A DNA stretch of 64,000 nt from Ashinkailepas kermadecensis (GCA_034440615.1 JAOTOM010005186.1:941001-1005000); one strand, 5' to 3'; counted from the stretch's first letter, positions 45,535 to 59,040 are shown. The notes: a model not told the origin generated them from the sequence alone. A program made the numbers and translations.

Positions 45535-47625
45535 ATCAACATGGAGTTTCGGTATTGTATTTAGAACAGTCGAATGCCTCTTGTAGGCCAATATTTTTTT
45601 ATCCGTCATGATATGCCTTCGTCTGGTTCAGGTCAAGTTCAAGGTTTTAGCCACGGGAAGGCATAGCGCATGTTTTCAATCTTTGCGGTCCCTGATCACA
45701 TCTTGAGTGGGATATTTCCTCAGAAGGATTTCGAATACTTCAACATTGCTGTGTTTGAACCGAAAATGAAAAGTTATCACTCGGATATCCAACACTGATC
45801 GTCGCAGTGCAGCAGGAATTCCTTTCCACGCAATACGGCCGATTGGTTGGGGTGGAGGGCAGTTAGTTTTTGATTCCACTACTGTTGCTTTTATGTGTGA
45901 GGAGACAGATGTGGTAAGAGAAAAAGCGTATCACCATCGTTCAGCATATAAGGTTTTATAAATATTTGTGTGTACCTCTTTGGGTTGACCGTCCAGATCA
46001 CTTTAAGACGAAGAGGGTCAGTGCTGTCGGTGCAATTAGCGTCCCGGTCGTCACCGCTAACTACAGACACTGATCTAAGCAAACGTGATTCCGTTCGTCA
46101 ATATCGATGACATGCAAAAGGAAGGTTCAATCTCACACCGTGACACTTAAAGAGGCCGTGATCAACTGTCAGATCAAGGCGATTTTCGAAGCAGGTTGTG
46201 TCCAATGCAAAAGCATTGGGTGGCGCCAACCAGAAGGTGAATGTTGCTTCTTTCCAACTTCTAACAATGATCCAATGTTACAGTACAGGAAAGAAGGTGT
46301 TCTCCCAATGATTCTGTTTGAAATCTAGCATTGCCGAAAAAAAAACTTTGTGACTATTTTCGCATTGGGAACGAAAGCTACGTGCAATCTACCTGTGCAC
46401 ATCCTGATCTAGTTGTCCTTTGCTTCGCAATGATCCGTATTGTGTCCTTTCAGATCCGTTTTTCAGGTCATCTCTCAATAACCCGATCTGATGCTGACTG
46501 CGAATTTGAAATACTATCATTAGACGGCTATGTAAGGCTCGGTGCTGAACGAATACTGATTAGTAACAAAATTATCATCAACACCTTTTCATAATTGAAA
46601 TGCTCTCTGCCTTACTCCCATCACATCAGGTCAAACTTTTGCATCGTTGTGCTTTTCTTCGAGCTTTCGATGCAATTATGTTCAACTTTTGGTCACATCT
46701 TGCACAGTATGTTCACCTCCAATGTTCCAGTGTGCTTCTAAAACCGCATGGATAACAGGGCGTACCCTGAATTTACCTGACATACCTTCAAGGCCTTAGT
46801 GAACTGGAACTGTATATTTGGGGTAATGTTTTCCCATCAATTATAGCCGGGTACACTCAATTAAAAAACATATCTTCGCATACCCATAGCATACCTAGGA
46901 TGATTAAATAAGAACACCGTAGAAGGGGATGCTTAGCGCCTCAAGGTGAGGGTTAATATCGGACGTAAGGAGACCTCATATCAGCTCAGTCATGATATGT
47001 AAATATCTGCTGCGTCAATGTAACACAAAGTAAAGTTTGCAAATATATTCCAGCCCGAAGTGGAGCAGCCAGATGTGAAATATCTCAGCCGACAGAACAT
47101 TGCCACGCACGGACTGTTTGATGTCCTACCAATTGACTAAGGATTTTCTGAACATAAAATTGCGGGATTCGGTGAAGACTCGATGTACAAGAAGGTACTG
47201 GAAATCTCAGTTCTATTGCTTCGCTAGTGTTTTAGCATACCGTAAATATTCGCCTGAAAGGAGGGGAAATATTTCCTTCCCAACAAGCCAATGGAGGGCT
47301 AAGGAGAACGCAACATCCATCGGCGTCTCCTTCTACGTCCAGCCGTGGAACCTTAGCCAACTGTCCGCCAAAGCAGGTCACCATCGGCACACAGTCGAGC
47401 GCCGGAGACAAATTGACCCGGTGGCGCGCGACATGACGCAGTGGCTGGCTGCGCTATCTCCGCCCGAGGAGCAACTACCACAGGCAGCGAGCGTGCCCGC
47501 TTCAGCGTGAAAAATGCTCCAGCCGAGGTAATCGCCGGTGGTTGGAGGATTTATGTCCCGGGGGCTTGCGATAAGTGCCGGCACGGCGCGTCTTCTGTCG
47601 CTCCAGCGTCGCGGCACTGGTGACC
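45535..47625. other. No gene recognised
   Basis: Short frames only. The frame at 47100-47510 on plus has no recognisable domain. Confidence 0.35.
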
Positions 47626-47790
47626 AAGTGTAGTCCTCAACTAGGCACGGTCGCTGACGAACTATAGTCCTCAACTGTGGACGATCGCTGGCGAAATGTG
47701 GCCATCCACTGAGGACGATCGATGAGAAGCTGTAGTCCTCAACTGAGGACGATCGATGAGAAGCTGTAGCCCTCAACTGAATATAACCGC
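47625..47790. repeat. About 34-bp tandem repeat, 4-5 copies
   Basis: The unit contains TAGTCCTCAACTGAGGACGA and TCGATGAGAAGCTG. Each copy has the small palindrome CCTCAACTGAGG. Confidence 0.85.
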
Positions 47791-48014
47791 TAACGAAAGG
47801 TAACCATTAAGTATGGGTGATCGCTATGACCGGATCGCATAAATCGTATATTTATATCTAATCGATGATGCGTATGTTACAGACGACTGCTGCGGCAATA
47901 TCGTACCTCTTGCATAAACGATCACCGAGGCACGACAGTACTTCTCATGCAGACAATCGGCGCGGCATGATAGTACCTCCGACACAGAGGATGGCCTTGG
48001 TGTGATCATTCTTT

Positions 48015-48245
48015 ACTTCTGATACCGACGACAACCGTGGCAGGATCCCATTTCGAATACAAACGATAACTCGGTACGATACTACTTCTGATACAGACTA
48101 TAACCGCGTTGCGATCCTATATCTGATGCAGACTATAACCACAGTGCGATCCTACATCTGATACAGATGATAACCGTGGTATGATCCTACATCTGATACA
48201 GACGACCGTCGTGATACGATCCTGCATCTGATGCATATGATTGCA
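48015..48245. repeat. About 34-bp tandem repeat, 6 copies
   Basis: The unit contains GATCCTACATCTGATACAGA and CGATAACCGTGGTA. Weaker relatives extend left to about 47860. Confidence 0.85.
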
Positions 48246-48526
48246 GCAGCATGCTGCTCCCTGTTTCACAGAACATTGCTCTCGCTACAATCGCCGGGAT
48301 GTGCACATACAACAGAGGTCCGCCACATCACGTGCTAGCTCTTAAGCACAATTGTCAAGGGCATGGCTAAGATCAGCATCGTGGTACATGATGCATGCAT
48401 GTTGCAGACGATCTGTCTACCGCAGATTCGCATAAGAACACCAACATCCCCTTTTCTTTCTACCTTTCACTGTCCTTTTACTGCCTCCCTCTCCTGCTGT
48501 CTACTGTCCGATTGTAATCCTACCAT

Positions 48527-48532
48527 GATATA

Positions 48533-48583
<51 letters not shown>

Positions 48584-48595
48584 ACATAAATATAT
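48527..48595. repeat. (TA)n microsatellite
   Basis: About 65 bases of TA with short interruptions. Confidence 0.95.
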
Positions 48596-48894
48596 ATCAT
48601 CGTATAGTAATAAATATCGTCGTCGCAACATCCATGTCAAAACCACGCTTGCCAATGGACAGTGGCCGGGTACCAAACCCGAGAAAAATCGTAAGCACTT
48701 GACGTTCGCGAAAGAAAAATCGCGGCGTTTGACGCACGTGGCAAATGCACTAATGAAGCTTTTGGCGACTGCAGCGCTTCCGATAAGGAACGGGCCTGCG
48801 ATGACGGGCTGGCTCGCCAGTGCCGCCAGTTGCCCACCCATCAAACCTCCCCTCACCCAAACCATGCCAGTCGCCGTCTCTGCGGCGCAGATAT

Positions 48895-49770
48895 GACATA
48901 TCTAAAGACGGCACACGGATTGCGGCGCGGCTCGCATTCCGAGCGCGACATTCTCGGCGTGAGCCGGCGCGCCGCACACGCCACAGGCACGCCTTCGCCG
49001 CAAATAGCCGCGCCGCGTGTCCCATCGGGCGGCGCAGGCCGCCGCAGGACGCTCTGCCGCCCGCTCATGGCACCCGCCGCCGCAGGGCACACTGTCGCAG
49101 AGCGATGGCGCCCGCCGCAGGGCACACTGTCGCAGAGCGATGGCGCCCGCCGGCCGCCGCCTGACAGCCGCAGGGCACACTGTCGCAGAGCGATGGCGCC
49201 CGCCGGCCGCCGCCTGACAGCCGCAGGGCACACTGGCGCAGAGCGATGGCGCCCGCCGCAGGGCACACTGTCGCAGAGCGATGGCGCCCGCCGGCCGCCG
49301 CCTGACAGCCGCAGCGGAGACGACTGAGCCGCCGCCGCTCGGCGACACGACACGGGCGGGCCGGCGCGGGTCGCAGCGCCGCTGTAACGGCCGTCCGTCT
49401 GCGCCGGACCGCCGGACCGCCGGACCGCCCCCGCCGACACACGGTGGGGGCGTGACGCAGCTGGCGGAGGCGTGACGCGTGATTCACGAGCGGCGGCAGA
49501 GCGGCCGCCGGCTGTTGGCGGCCGCCAGCGCGTGTAATCAACTGGTGACGGCCGGCGGTGGCCGGCTCCAGCTGCTCTGTCGAGATGCCGCCGACCTGGA
49601 CTGGGAGGACCGTGGCGCTGTGGCGGTCCGACGGCGCTGACTTACGGCCGCGCCCACACCGACAGAAGGTGACCCGAGATGCGCCGACATGGCGGCAACC
49701 AGAGGCCAGCGGCCGGGCACCAGAGGCTGCTGAGTCGCCAGCAGTGACAAGCCAGCTGAAGCCAAGAAGC
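48895..49770. other. CpG-rich block with GC-rich minisatellite (49070-49320)
   Basis: Very CpG-rich compared with both flanks. Within it, GCCGCAGGGCACACTGTCGC plus AGAGCGATGGCGCCC alternates with GGCCGCCGCCTGACA. Many frames are open through lack of AT, so none is called. It could be a CpG-island promoter or a GC-rich exon of an unseen gene. Confidence 0.4.
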
Positions 49771-49879
49771 AGCCAAGCAGCCAAGGTGACTTCACGAAAC
49801 TAACATGGTGGCAGCATACAATGGCCGCGACTTGGAAGCGGAGACTTAGGCTGACGCCAGCTTAATATTGCCACCAGAT

Positions 49880-49960
49880 TCCACAATGAAAACAAGCACA
49901 ACACAATGAAAACAAACACAACACAATGAAAACAACCGCAGCGCAATGAAAACAAGCTCA
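49880..49960. repeat. 20-bp tandem repeat, 4 copies
   Basis: The unit is ACACAATGAAAACAAGCAC-like. Confidence 0.9.
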
Positions 49961-50584
49961 AATGGTCACAGCGTGCCCAAAGGGTTTGCTAGAATTGAAT
50001 CCTTGGCACCGTGTAGCATTTCCAGACTCTTGCTGATTGTTGATGCATGCCCTCCGGACTGAGTCAAGTTAGTGGCAGCAACACGTGGCTGAATCTGAAC
50101 CGTCGGATGAATCTGAACCGCCGTGGGTGAATCTAAACCGGGTCTGAAGCGCCGCGCAAGGCTTGATGTATCAAACAAATCCAGAAATTGGTGCCCAAAT
50201 TCGATATACATCTGAAATGGCATCGCGTGTCACCGAGAGGTCAAGTAATCCAATCCGCCCTTGGGATCCCAGGGAGGACGAGTTGAGCCCTAAAACTCTC
50301 CTGGATTAAGTGGGATTACCACACATCATCAACAGAGGGGACCAACATTGGGTGATGGTGATGTACCAAGTTTTGGCAATTACTACCTTTTGTTGTGCTA
50401 AAATTAACAAATGAGAAAGATGCCATTTTGGCTTTGCAGCGAAACTGTTACGAATCTCACCTTAAATGTATATATGGATGCTAAATCACAAGTGGGATAT
50501 GTGGATACGAGTGCACATTGCGGCTCTTATGGTGATGCTGGATGCAATACATTATCAAGCAAAATTATCGTTTTGAGGAACTTT

Positions 50585-50840
50585 TCCAGGACGACAACAA
50601 GCAACACCAACCCCAACGTCAGGACAACTCCAAGCAATACCATCACCAATGTCAGGACAACGCCAAGCAATACCATCCGACCAATGTCAGGACAACGTCA
50701 AGCAGCACCAACACAAATGTCAGGACAGCATCAAGCAACACCAATGCCATGACAACACCAAAACAATACCAATGTCAATGCCAGGACAACACCAAGAAAC
50801 ACCAACACCAATGCCAAGACAACACCAAGCAGCTAAGAAA
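50585..50840. repeat. Irregular AGGACAACACCAAGCA repeats
   Basis: About 24-27-bp units with AATGTCAGGACAACACCAAG and CAACACC. Confidence 0.85.
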
Positions 50841-50844
50841 ATGG

Positions 50845-53635
50845 TAGCCATGTATCCGTTGATGTCAGGTCAGCATCAAATGTCAAAAATGACATCCCGG
50901 CATCCGTTGGCATCAAGTTAGCATCAGGTGCCGAAAATAACAGCCCTGAATTCGGTGACGTCAGGTTAGCATCCGCTGTCGAAGATAACGGCCCGTTGTA
51001 AGTTGATGTCAAGTCGACATCATATGTAGAAAAATAACTTTTTTCGTCTATGTAACCAATTTATCAAGCAAGAACTGACGATTACAAACGTAAGATGATT
51101 AACTGAGCACCGACCATGATCAGTTGAGCACCGAAGGGAAACAATCAACTTAGCAGTGGGCCAAAGGCCACCAACTATGAGAATGTGGCAAATCGATGTC
51201 TATTATATGTGCACGTTTAGGACCTGGCATTTAGTCTGTGTGTCCAGAAGTTTGTGAATGATTCAAACGTAGTTTTGAATGCGCTTCCTCCGGGCAGCGT
51301 AAGGCGATCTGCGGTACTGAAGTTCAGTGTGCTGAGTTATCTGGTCCGTATTTCGTGAAATCATTTAGAATTAGCTATGAACTCTTGAGGATAATTGTTG
51401 ATTCGATTCGGAATACCAAATATCAACGACCAAAAGATCCACTAATGCTCTGCATGAAATTCAAGTTATATTTGATCAAGTGGCAAAGCGAACGAAACGA
51501 TACGAAACGAGTACGATACTAGTGGGAACGAACACGTGAAACGATGAATATTATGAAATGATTACCGTGACTCGAATTGACAGTGCTAATGCGGCGACAA
51601 GATCCGCTTCTCACTGTTTTCCCTGCTCGAATCCAGCCTTCTTCGATGCTTCTCCCATTCGTTCCAGGACTAAAGTATGAATTAACGAACCCGTCACGAG
51701 CAGTAGCAATCAAATAGGACCACGTGCTAGTTCTGCGAATCGAACCACCGCTGCAGACGACACCCACCTGCAATTTCTGAGCCCCGTCGGATTCCATTTG
51801 AAGCAATGCCGACACGACTGGACGGGGCTGGGTAGGCCACTGACGCGCAGTACGCCCCGACCTCGACGACCGTCGTCGTTCAGAGTTAACGGCGGCGCGC
51901 TCAGGAGAGCGCCGGCTCGTGGCATGGAGTGGCCATGACAGCCTCCATGGAGCCCCCTCGCCTGCACACTGAGTGGTGACGTCTCGGAACGGAGCGGACC
52001 CCGCGGACAATTTGGCCGATGTGTGGCTGAGCGAACACTCAGCGGTGAACAGTAGAAAGGGTCAAGTGTGCACAGCACCGTAGGGACGAAGACTAGAGAA
52101 CTATCCGCGCCTCGGAAAACTATGAAGCGAGAGACATCTAGGCGATAGTTCAGTCGTCAGAAGTTCAGTAGTTCAGTCGAGAAACGAAACGCCTGTGTAT
52201 TATTCGCTGTTGATCATGCCGAATTATTGCTTGTATTGTTTTCGTGATAGACTTGTTCAGCACCACCATCATCAGCAGCAGCACCTGCCCTAGGGCGATT
52301 AGAGACATCGAAGCTGCGAGCAGACACCAACAAGCTTTCGACATTATTTCCAGACATTATTTCCAAGCACTCATTCCCGACACTAATTCCTGGCACTAAC
52401 TCCCGACACTGATTCTCGACACTATTTCCCGACACTATTTCGTCGGAAGATGTACACCATGGAAGACTCAAGCCAGTAGGGCTCCCTGAATACCGCCCTG
52501 GGGTCGTCCCTGGCAGGGCTAGGACATTTTCATTTCGACAGAAGCTCCTTAAAAAATGCAGTTAGGGAAGGTCACCAGCTTTCGGAACTCTAACCCTATC
52601 GGCCTGGGACGGTATTCCCCCCCCAAGGAAGATATGTGCCTTCAAAAACGCTACCACCGTTGTAGAGTGTTGAGTGTTCCTAAAGTTTAGCAAGTGCATT
52701 GCACACTTCCTTAGTTCGCGCCCTTTTCAGGTATCCGATCGAAATATATTTTCTAGGCCACCTCTCCCAGTTAAAAGACTAACTATTAGGATTAGCGAGG
52801 AAATCAAAACTACCGCTAGAACGCTTCAAAGAAGATGAGCAAGAAGCATTTGTAGTATTTTCTCACATCGATGTCCTAAATTATAGGTCCAGATTTTATA
52901 ACCTGGCCCTCGAATACAAAGTTCGGTCTCGTCATTTAGTTGTGATTCAAAATCTGAAAACTGCTTTGGACTCGCGAAGAACTGGTGCCTCTTTTTGGAC
53001 GATCAAATGATAACGTGAATGATTTCCAAAATATCGAAATGTTTTAATTTTACAAAATTATTATTTTTAATGACGGAATTGAACGACCATAGCTAAAAAC
53101 AGCGAGCAAAGCTAACATTTACAGAAACAATGCACGGTTTTGCCATAATTTGATATCATAATCCTAGCAGGCAAGTGCACTAATAATGGCGTCATCAAAA
53201 AAAGTTCAACGTCGCATCTTTGTTCCATCTATTGATCTGAGCAAACGGTGAAATGTCATGCTGAATCCGTTACTTGTGACCCTAAAGAGCCTGTTAGACT
53301 ACCAAAACGCGATTCGAACATGGGCTCACTTGACTTGACCTCGGTAACCTAAGGATCCAGTCGCAAAAGATCGATGCAACATGTACAATTGATGTAGGTG
53401 CTCAAGTTTTGATATCGTGAATATTCGCCAGGTGGAGCAGAATCAGCTCACCTCTTCTCCTTCAGCAGGCCGTGGGGTCAGGAGAAAATGTGCCGACGGA
53501 AAGAACTCAAATTCGTTGTTTGTCCAGCACCAACCTATTTCTTTTGCGAAGTGGCAGCCTCAGGGCGGGCTAATCATCCTAATAGGTGCCCAGGGAACAC
53601 GACTCCTCCCTTGTGGAAATCCCTGATTCATCCCT
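50845..53635. other. No gene recognised
   Basis: Includes short direct repeats (CCCGACACTATTTC near 52375-52445; CATCAAGTTAGCATC near 50860-51020). A minus-strand frame at 51519-52010 has no recognisable domain. Confidence 0.35.
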
Positions 53636-53639
53636 GACG

Positions 53640-54230
53640 CGGACAACCCTGGGCCCCATCGCCTCCGACCGGCTCCGACCGCCTCCGACCGCCTCCGACC
53701 GACTCCGATCGGCAGACGCGCCTCCTGCCAGACGAACCGAACACAATTCGTCCGATCCGGGACAATGAAGCCGTCGCTGGCGACGCGGACTCCCCTTTGA
53801 CACGCCGGCCGGCCATTCTTTACCGCGAGCCGGGCGTCCACGCGCTTATCGGGACCTTCCGCGCGGTTAGGCGCAGGCGTCGTCACCAGCCGCAAAACTC
53901 GCCGCTATCTGACGGCATTGTGCGGCGCCCGTCATTGACGGACGATTTATCAAACAGCGTGCGCGACGACGTCGGTCACCCTGGAAATGGTGTCACATTG
54001 AATTGGCGGCGCCGTCGGCGGCGCCGCTGATCCGCCCCCCCCCCCCCAACCCCACGAGCTGATAGGAGGCCGACATTGTCTGTCGGCAGTTGGCAGCAGC
54101 GCTCTGCAATCTGTTGCCAAGAACGGAGAGCACCGGGGGGGGGGGTGACGATGGGGCGCTGGGTCGCGGCGAAATGCGGAGGATCCGCCCAGGATTCGGT
54201 TGATCCGCCCAGGATCCGCCCAGGATTCGG
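53640..54230. other. GC-rich block, 10-bp CCTCCGACCG repeats, no gene
   Basis: Five copies of CTCCGACCGC at about 53665-53710, then CpG-rich sequence with C- and G-runs (54035, 54135) and GATCCGCCCAGGATTCGGTT repeats at 54180-54232. No supported coding. Confidence 0.4.
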
Positions 54231-54899
54231 TTGCCAAACATATCGTAGTCGATGTTGGCGTGTACGTGTGTGTGTGTGTTGTTGAGCTTTACCAGCCTAC
54301 CACCGTGTAGTGACATCTGCTGTTTCTGTGTGTTTGTAGGTGTGTATATGTAGCTGTGTTGGCATTTGATGAGGGGTAAGAGGGTGTGAAGAATATGGTA
54401 GCTAGGAAACTTAGACGAAGAGAGGAGGAGTAAAGCTGACTTGTTGAGCGGTGCCAAAGTAGATTGGAGGACGTCTTGAAGCCAGAAGTGAGCTGAGCAG
54501 AGATGAGATGAGCAGAGTAGAGTGGAGTTGTAGAGATGGAGTGGTAGAGCTGGTCGAAGGCCGAAGATGATGTAGTAGAGAAGAGTTGCCAGTCCGGACG
54601 GTGCGAAGTTGGGGTATGGGGTGTAGTGGGGGGGGGGGGTCGAGGCATCGCCACAGTAATTGAACATTGCAAGCACGTCACATATCACAATCACTTTTGG
54701 GGATAGTCGTTTCAACTTTTTCTTTTCTTTTGGAACGTATCTTTAATATTCTTGGTGTGTTTTTCTGAGCATTTTGGTTTTTTCTTTGTTTTCTTTTTAA
54801 TAAATCTTCATTTTTTCACCGATCCTTTTTTCATTCTTTTTTCACAGTTGTTCGAGTATGCGTGTGATAGCGAGAAAGTGGAAGATATGTTCGTGTAAT

Positions 54900-56180
54900 G
54901 TTGGATGTTCGTTGTGGAGGAGAGTAGTGAGGTTTAGTTGGATATTGTTTGTCGTACAGTAGTTTGTGATATGTTGTCTGGTTGGTGTATTTGGTGCAGT
55001 AGATGAGTATGTGTTTGATTGTAAGTGTTCGGTGACATGTTGTGCATTGTGGTCGGGGGCGTTGTAGGAGGAGGTAAGGAGGAGGTGTACACGTGCTGTG
55101 TCCGATGCGTTGTCGTGTTAGTGTACGTTCTTTGAATCTGGTGTGTTGGTTGATGGTGTGCCAGTGTTCGTGTTTGGGGTGTATTTCATGAAGTTGTGTT
55201 ATTGCTGTGTCCCATGTTCGTTGTATGTGTTTGTTGCTAGCCTGGCGTATTGTGGGGTAGTAGTCGGATTGTGAATAGGGGCATTGTGTGGTTTGTTGTA
55301 GTGTTGTGGCTATGTTTGCTTGTGTGTCTGCTTGTTCGTTGCCTTGTATGTTTGTGTGGCTTGGGATCCAGAGAAGGAGTGATCGTTGTCGAGTGTTTAG
55401 TTTTTATGTATGTGCAGTATTTTGGGGATGAGGGGGTGTCTGAATTTGATGTAGGGTGTTATGCTTTGCAGTGTTGATTTTGTGTCAGTGGCTACGCTGT
55501 TGTGTTAAACTTTTGTGTTGTAGATGGTGGAATAGGCCGAAAAGATTACATATAATTCTGCTGTGTATTTAGATGCTGTGTCGTGCAGACGGGCACGCAG
55601 GATGACACGGGGCGGTGCTGCATTGGGGTACAGCACCGCCGCTGTACCCGTCTGCTGTATGTGATTTTGAACCGTCGGTGTAGATGATATTGTAATTTGC
55701 GTATTGTGATGTGAATTGAAGGAAGAGTTGTTGTATTTCTGTGTCTGTGTATGCGTGTTTCGGTTTGTCGATGAGGAAGTGTGTCGTGGGTGTTTGGTGT
55801 TTCCACCATGCAGTGGGTGGTGAGAGTGGTTTTAATGTGGGGAGCGTGATGTGTAAACTATTTGCGTGTTGGTGAATGCGGCAGCCTATTGTAGTTTTAA
55901 GTGGTGTTTTCTTCATGAGTTGGTGTATGCGTTTGGTGATAATTTTTAGTGCCTGGGTGCATGGGTGTTGTCTAACGAGTTGCGTTTTGTAGTGGTAATT
56001 GTGTAGTGCTTCTGTGCGTCTGTGTTGTAGTTCAGGTATGTGGTTGTATATGTGAAGAGTGAGATAGGGTGAGGTGGTATATGCTCCTGTAGCTATTTTT
56101 AGGCATTGGTGTTGAAGTGTGTCTATAATTCTGAGATTTGACTTAGCAGCGCTTTCGAAGAGAGGGGATCCGTGTTCCAT
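54900..56180 (-). pseudogene. LINE connector, RNase H and C-terminal Cys/His region (broken)
   Basis: The frame at 55569-56180 reaches IIYTDGSKS, the first RNase H motif. After a frameshift, YTAELYVIFSAYS (Glu) and VATDTKSTL (Asp) follow, giving the D-E-D set. The distal CTTCHRTLTIKHILIYC (55000-55052) is the usual LINE C-terminal knuckle. Confidence 0.8.
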
Positions 56181-57000
56181 GATTGGCCGAATGATTGTTT
56201 TGTATAAAGTCAGTAGTGAATTTCGATCGGATCCTCAGTTTGTGCCGGATAGTGATCGGAGGATGCTTATTCTTTTTGATGCGCGTTTTTGAATGTTTAT
56301 GATGTGTGGCCGAAAGGTGAGTTGTGGGTCTAATGTGATGCCTAGGAATTTTGCTGTGGTAACAAAAGGTATGGGTATATGGTCTATTTTCAGTGATTGT
56401 AAGTCTGTGTGTCGGTTGTAGCCGAAAACTATGCGTTTGGATTTGTGTGGTACGATGTGTAGATTTAGTAAGGCGAGTTTTTTGTGTAGTTCTGTTAGTG
56501 CGTTTTGTACTATTGCTATTGCGTGAGTTGGTGTTTCGTGTGATGTTCATAGTACAATGTCGTCTGCATACAGTGCAATTTTGGTCGAAAAGTTGTCGGT
56601 GATGACTGAATTTAGACCTAGAATAAAGAGAAGAGGACTTAGAACTGACCCTTGCATTAAGCCGGTTGTGGGGAATTTAGTGTCTGAAGTGTGGGGCACA
56701 ATTTTGACTTGGAATGATCGTTTTAATAGGTAGAAATGGAGGTAGTGTAGTAGTCTGCCCTGTATGTCTATGTTGTATAAGTGTTGTAGTAGTGCTGTTA
56801 TGTTGATTGTGTCGTATGCTTGTTTTAAGTCCAGGAAGACGGCGACAGTGGGGCGTTTCCTTGCCGCCGCTTCCTGGATGTGTGTGATGAGGTAGGTGAG
56901 ATTGTCGAGACATGATCTGTTAGGAAGAAAGCCTGATTGTTTAGGAGATGTTAGTTTTTGTTTTTGAATGGTGTAGAGAAGGCGTTTTTTTGACAAGACT
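56166..57000 (-). pseudogene. LINE reverse transcriptase domain (broken)
   Basis: Motifs visible: KQSGFLPNRSCLDNL, VAVFLDLKQAYDTI (catalytic Asp), GLMQGSVLSPLLF, IALYADDIVL (YADD with both Asp), then KFLGITLDPQLTF. A stop follows near 56236, after SLSGTN. The part upstream of 57000, which should hold the RT N-terminus, is frame-disrupted. Confidence 0.85.
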
Positions 57001-57845
57001 TTCGAAGAGTTTGTGAAAACCGCTGGTTACCGCGAAAGGGCGGCAGGAGTCGCATAACGTTGAGTCCCTGTTTGGCTTAGTGATAGGTATAAGCAGAGTG
57101 TGTAGCCAAGATTGTGGACATGTATGTGCTGTCCAGGCGGTGTTGTAGATGTCGAGTAGTGCGTGTAGTGCTTGTGTTGAGAGGTGTTTGAAGAATGAGT
57201 AGTGTTTGTTGTCTGGGCCTACGCTTGTGTTTCCCGTCTGTGCAATGGCTAGTTGTAATTCTGAGAGTGTAAACCTAGTGTTGTAAAGATGTGAGCGTGT
57301 GTGTCTGGTTGGAGGTGGGGGGTTTCGTGGGTGTGTGGATGACCTAAGGTGGTATTTGTGTGCGAAAATGTTTGCTATTGTTTGTGGGTCTGTGATGGTG
57401 TTGTTGTTGTGTCTGAGTATGATGGCTTTGATTGGGGGTCTTTGTCGCTCCTGAAATGTTTTAAAGAGTGTCGAAGTTTCTCCGAGAGAGGTGAATCTAC
57501 TAAACTGATGGCAAAATTTATTCCAGGAATATCTTTTCGGCGTCTTTGATGGTTCGTTTGCAGAGTGCTCCGTGTTGCTTGTATGCTGTGAGTGTTTCCG
57601 ATGTGCGGTGTCTTTCGTATCTGTGTCGTGCGTGGTTCCTCGCGCGGATCGCCCGGTGGCACTCTTCGTTCCACCAGGGAGCCGCGCGAGGTTTGTGTTG
57701 GTGACGTGGTTTTGTTTGTGGTATGTATTGATGTGCTGTAGTCAGAAGAATGTCTGCGAATTGTTCTGGTGAGAGGTGTGGGTTGTGAGCTGTTTGTGCG
57801 GCTAGGGATTCCCAGAAGGGTGTCCAGGATGCTTTTTTGAAATTT

Positions 57846-58551
57846 CACCGGCCCGTCGTGGGATTGGGTGGGCCAGTGGTCGGAATTTGGTTGCAGGTAA
57901 TGGTTATGGGTGCGTGGTCGCTGAAGTGAGGGTCGGAATCGGATGTCCAGGAAAGGGTGAGAGCTATGCGCGAGGATGCATGGGTTATATCTGGGGTCGT
58001 AAGGAGGTGGGAACTAATTGGGACGAGGTAGGTTGGTGATCCGGTGTTGAGTATTGTGAGGTTGTGTTGGGTAGCTAGTGTGATGAGTGTGAGTGCTCTG
58101 TGGTCAGGTTGCGTTGTGCGAGTGTCCCATAGTGGGTGGTGTGAATTGAAGTCTTCGGTTATTATGACTGGGGTGTAAATTTGGTCAAGTGCTTTATTTA
58201 ATTCCGAAAGGGTTCCTGTGTTTCGTGAGGGGGATCGTACATGTTGATGAGTGTGTAGACTGTGCTGTGAAAGTGTATTTCAGTGGGAAGTATATCTGCC
58301 GTGGTGTTGAAGTGTATCAGGCGGTGAGGTGTTGTGTTCCTAATGTATGCGCAGACACCGCATGATCTGTGTGTGTTGTTTGTGTCTTGTCTGCGTAGTG
58401 TGTAGTGAGGAATGATAAATTGATAGGGGTCGTTGGGTTTGAAGTGTGTTTCTTGAAGGCATAGTGCTGTGTGATTTGTTTGTAGTGCGCGTTTGAATTC
58501 AGTCCAGTGTCTAATGAGTCCGTGTGTGTTCCATTGGAGTATTGTGTTCAT
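57846..58551 (-). pseudogene. LINE endonuclease domain (frameshifted)
   Basis: Begins MNTILQWNTHGLIRH and contains CLQETH (the catalytic Glu motif), ITEDFNSHHPLW (normally GDFN; the Gly is replaced) and SDPHFSDHAPI (the SDH motif). A frameshift lies near 58198. This is the exonuclease-endonuclease-phosphatase fold that nicks target DNA for target-primed reverse transcription. Confidence 0.85.
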
Positions 58552-59040
58552 TGTTTGTGTGTGTTGGCGCGCGTGTGTGGTCTCTTAGGTGATTGTTGCT
58601 TTTTTGGTGGTGCTTTCACTGGTCTGTGTGGTGGGTGGGTCGGCTGCGCTGGTTCCGGTGGCCTCCGGCCTGACGACTGGTACTGTGCAGCAAGCTGAGC
58701 TGCAGCTTCTTATACTTCCTGCGCTGCTCTGCAGAGTTGGCGAATAGTGGGTCCGACTGCAGCTAACGGCGCCGGGTGTTCTGCGCTCTGACTGGCTGGC
58801 GGGTGTCTGCTGGAGACGGCCGACCGCTGGACGCAAGCTGGACCGAGGTGGACTCTGGTCAGGCTCTTGTCTGGCTCATCGGATATTCCAGCTTCCTTCG
58901 TTAAGATAAGTTCTGCGCTGTTCATCGCTTGTTGTGCCTGTGTTCTAAGTTGTGTCGCAATTTTTTTGCGTACTTTATTTGTCAGCATAATTGAGTATAA
59001 GGAAGGTTTGCAGTCTCGTGTCCGGCCTGGGGGGTTGTCG

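Larger units (their letters stand above)
54711..58990 (-). mobile_element. Degenerate LINE with endonuclease, RT and RNase H
   Basis: On the minus strand the order is a possible ORF1 remnant (58590-58990), AP-type endonuclease (57846-58551), reverse transcriptase (56166-57000), RNase H (about 55480-55700) and a C-terminal Cys/His motif (55000-55052). The 3' end is A-rich near 54711-54830. Several frameshifts and stops make it inactive. RNase H places it with I/Jockey-superfamily LINEs that keep this domain; the exact clade was not determined. The fragment at 9000-9400 is a related 3' end. Confidence 0.85.

Noticed and set aside
48853..49440. Long Arg/Ala-rich frames in the 49-kb block
   Set aside because: GC-rich DNA lacks stops in most frames, and the stretch is largely a minisatellite; no domain recognised.
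58991..59040. 5' LTR or primer-binding site for the gypsy element
   Set aside because: No matching repeat was seen near 63490-64000 and no tRNA-complementary 18-mer was recognised.
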